A stretch of DNA of 6,221 nucleotides from QQUD01 sp039029915 (GTDB lineage: Bacteria > Chloroflexota > Anaerolineae > Promineifilales > Promineifilaceae), in NCBI GenBank assembly GCA_039029915.1, contig JBCCFD010000462.1:1-6221 (forward strand), written 5' to 3'. A model generated the notes under the pieces. It had not been told where the DNA came from. It ran no database searches and saw only the letters and a list, made by a program, of their open reading frames with translations. Shown one piece after another: positions 5,139 to 6,221 of this stretch. Each line of letters opens with the position of its first letter. The stretch's first letter is position 1. Position numbers and translations under genes: made by a program.

Positions 5139-5945
5139 TCACGAGGCTATCTTTCTTGCTCTGATGGCTAAAAAGAGCGGGAACTCCATATCGGCTCGTT
5201 TTTCAGCTTTTGAGCGGTCTGTCTTGATGAGATCTCCTACAGGAATCTCGCGAATTTGGTCAATCATAAACCCGTTGTTGCCTAGCTCATTGAAGTACGT
5301 TTCGAGCGGTCGATGGTAGCTTCGCGTTGTGCCGTGTTTGTGTGTTTTCATAGGCACTTTCAGCTTGGTCAAATAGTTATCAATCCGACGATAGCGCAGC
5401 TTGCGCTGTTTATCCCAGCCCCAGCCGCTTTGGCGAGGGATTCGGAAACAAGGATGCGTCATGAGGATGACCAAACGGCCGTTTTCCTCCAAACACCCAC
5501 TTACCGACTGCAACACCTTATCCAGCGGGGACATGTCCTGAATGCTCAACAAAAAGACGCCACACTGAAACAAGTTCGCTTTGAGATAGGTATACGAATC
5601 GAGCTTGGTGGCATCTGCAAACAAAAATCTTGCCTGCCGAAGATGCGCATGTCGCTTCTTGGCCAGAGCAAGTAATTTATGGCTGGCATCAACACCCGTG
5701 TACCTGGCCCCGGTTTGCACAATTGACTCTGCCAAAACACCCTGTCCACAACCAACGTCTAAAACGTGCTCCTGCTTGGTCGGCTGGAGCATCTTCATCA
5801 CGGTGGGTACAGCTAGGTGACGATGGTGCACACTGCCTTGTTTGCCCATCCAACTGTCGTACCAATTTGCCACAGCATCCCAGTTGGTATGTTGACCATT
5901 TCGCTTATTTTTTATTTTTTTCAACGTTCTGCTTCTTTTTGGCAA
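5139..5945 (-). CDS. Class I SAM-dependent methyltransferase
   Basis: This 268-residue protein has a Rossmann-type methyltransferase core. VLDVGCGQG (61-69) is motif I for S-adenosylmethionine. GVDAS (84-88) follows, with D86 as the acidic residue expected to hold the ribose hydroxyls. FADATKLD (109-116) supplies the adenine-contacting aspartate, D111. CLEENGRLVILMTHPCFRIP (151-170) is the late strand, with an HPCF-RIP-SGWGWD stretch seen in a subset of methyltransferases annotated only by class. The substrate cannot be inferred. WDAVANWYDSWMG (22-34) marks the start of the conserved region. The first 18 residues are very basic. The start is uncertain: no ATG precedes residue 33, a TAA lies in frame just upstream (5949-5951), and the choices are TTG at 5945 or TTG at 5924, neither with a good Shine-Dalgarno sequence. 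One exact AACGGCCGTT (5474-5483) encodes N-G-R. The gene is preceded by two terminators, so it is probably transcribed on its own. Confidence 0.88.
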   Translation of the reverse strand: MPKRSRTLKKIKNKRNGQHTNWDAVANWYDSWMGKQGSVHHRHLAVPTVMKMLQPTKQEHVLDVGCGQGVLAESIVQTGARYTGVDASHKLLALAKKRHAHLRQARFLFADATKLDSYTYLKANLFQCGVFLLSIQDMSPLDKVLQSVSGCLEENGRLVILMTHPCFRIPRQSGWGWDKQRKLRYRRIDNYLTKLKVPMKTHKHGTTRSYHRPLETYFNELGNNGFMIDQIREIPVGDLIKTDRSKAEKRADMEFPLFLAIRARKIAS

Positions 5946-5965
5946 GATTTAAGTGAGCTGAAATC

Positions 5966-5971
5966 GTTATA
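5966..5971 (-). promoter_or_regulatory. Possible -10 box for the methyltransferase gene
   Basis: On the minus strand TATAAC (5971-5966) matches TATAAT in five of six positions and lies about 20 nt before the TTG at 5945 and 40 nt before the alternative TTG at 5924. The -35 position is T-rich without a good TTGACA match. It lies just downstream of two terminators, where a new promoter would be needed. Confidence 0.3.
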
Positions 5972-5989
5972 CATCCTGCCAAAAAGCAA

Positions 5990-6029
5990 AAACGACCCCA
6001 GGCGTGTTCCCTGCGGTCGTTTACTTTTT
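5990..6029. terminator. Intrinsic terminator hairpin (AAACGACC...GGTCGTTT)
   Basis: AAACGACC (5990-5997) pairs with GGTCGTTT (6015-6022). After a C-C mismatch, CAGG (5999-6002) pairs with CCTG (6010-6013) around a 7-nt loop. Short T-tracts follow on both strands (TTTTT at 6025-6029 on plus; TTTGCTTTTT on minus), so it could work both ways. No gene is seen to its left on the plus strand, so minus-strand use is more likely. Confidence 0.6.
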
Positions 6030-6035
6030 AGGTAT

Positions 6036-6076
6036 AAAAAAACCACAGGTCTGGTTGCACCTGTGGTCGCTTTTTT
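6036..6076 (-). terminator. Strong bidirectional intrinsic terminator (ACCACAGGT...ACCTGTGGT)
   Basis: ACCACAGGT (6042-6050) and ACCTGTGGT (6059-6067) are perfect 9-bp arms with an 8-nt loop. On the minus strand seven T follow directly (6042-6036). On the plus strand TTTTTT follows after three bases (6071-6076). Together with the hairpin at 5990-6022 it forms a tandem terminator that should stop a transcript entering from the right edge before the methyltransferase gene. Confidence 0.8.
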
Positions 6077-6087
6077 GTTTTAGAAAA

Positions 6088-6220
6088 GAGGTTTAAAACT
6101 ATCTTGTCGACCCGATTGGCACTGCCCAGCCACGCATATTTGAACGATTAAGTAATAATCGTTCGTCATTGCGTAATCGTTGTGCGACAAGATGTAAGAT
6201 ACACATAATAATAAAACCTC
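6088..6220. other. Three nested inverted repeats at the right edge (structured RNA or small mobile element, unclassified)
   Basis: GAGGTTT (6088-6094) is complementary to AAACCTC (6214-6220). ATCTTGTCG (6101-6109) is complementary to CGACAAGAT (6185-6193). GAACGATTA (6142-6150) forms a hairpin with TAATCGTTC (6156-6164) around a 5-nt loop. TAATCGTT is repeated directly at 6174-6181. No open frame of note covers the region. On the minus strand it is followed directly by two terminators, as expected for the 3' part of a non-coding RNA or a 3' untranslated region. Because it reaches the window edge its full extent is unknown. Confidence 0.45.
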
Positions 6221-6221
6221 A

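Noticed and set aside
5817..6083. 88-codon plus-strand frame
   Set aside because: It runs antisense to the methyltransferase start and then through both terminator hairpins; the composition is not protein-like.

Overview
The window is a bacterial chromosomal segment of intermediate G+C with five recognisable protein genes. Four are on the minus strand: the N-terminal part of a dimethylglycine/sarcosine-dehydrogenase-like flavoprotein, a flavodoxin-fold (WrbA-like) protein, leucyl-tRNA synthetase (leuS) and a class I SAM-dependent methyltransferase. One TetR/AcrR-type regulator is on the plus strand. No rRNA, tRNA, CRISPR array or transposase is visible. The LeuRS is of the common bacterial type (single chain, CP1 editing domain before KMSKS, C-terminal IQVNGKVR segment). 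The density of small intergenic and intragenic repeats, with the gene set, reminds me of Chloroflexota (Anaerolineae-like) genomes. That placement is an impression, not a demonstration.

Layout: 1-324 is the flavoprotein, cut by the left edge. 325-626 is a gene-free stretch with a 16-bp-period tandem repeat and the terminator of the flavodoxin gene. 627-1202 is the flavodoxin-fold gene. 1203-1469 is a divergent intergenic region with overlapping promoters, a palindromic candidate operator and a REP-like palindrome. 1470-2072 is the TetR gene, whose 3' end lies inside a hairpin that is also a good terminator for leuS transcripts arriving from the other side. 2104-2311 holds a second, more degenerate REP-like sequence. 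2312-4804 is leuS. 4805-5138 is the leuS leader, which contains a predicted 70-nt three-way-junction RNA, an AT-rich inverted repeat and another short repeat of the 16-bp-period type. 5139-5945 is the methyltransferase. 5946-6221 holds two tandem intrinsic terminators and then a set of three nested inverted repeats that runs to the window edge.

Working together: the TetR regulator and the flavodoxin-fold gene form a classic divergent regulator/target pair, probably a small redox or quinone-stress unit. LeuS and the methyltransferase look like independently transcribed genes.

The most unusual content is in the DNA itself. The palindrome AACGGCCGTT is strongly over-represented (five exact copies and four one-sided variants, all inside genes and in all three reading frames), like a highly iterated palindrome. 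A 33-bp perfect inverted repeat is inserted in frame in the LeuRS editing domain. Two structured-RNA candidates, one in the leuS leader and one at the right edge, are not explained by any gene.
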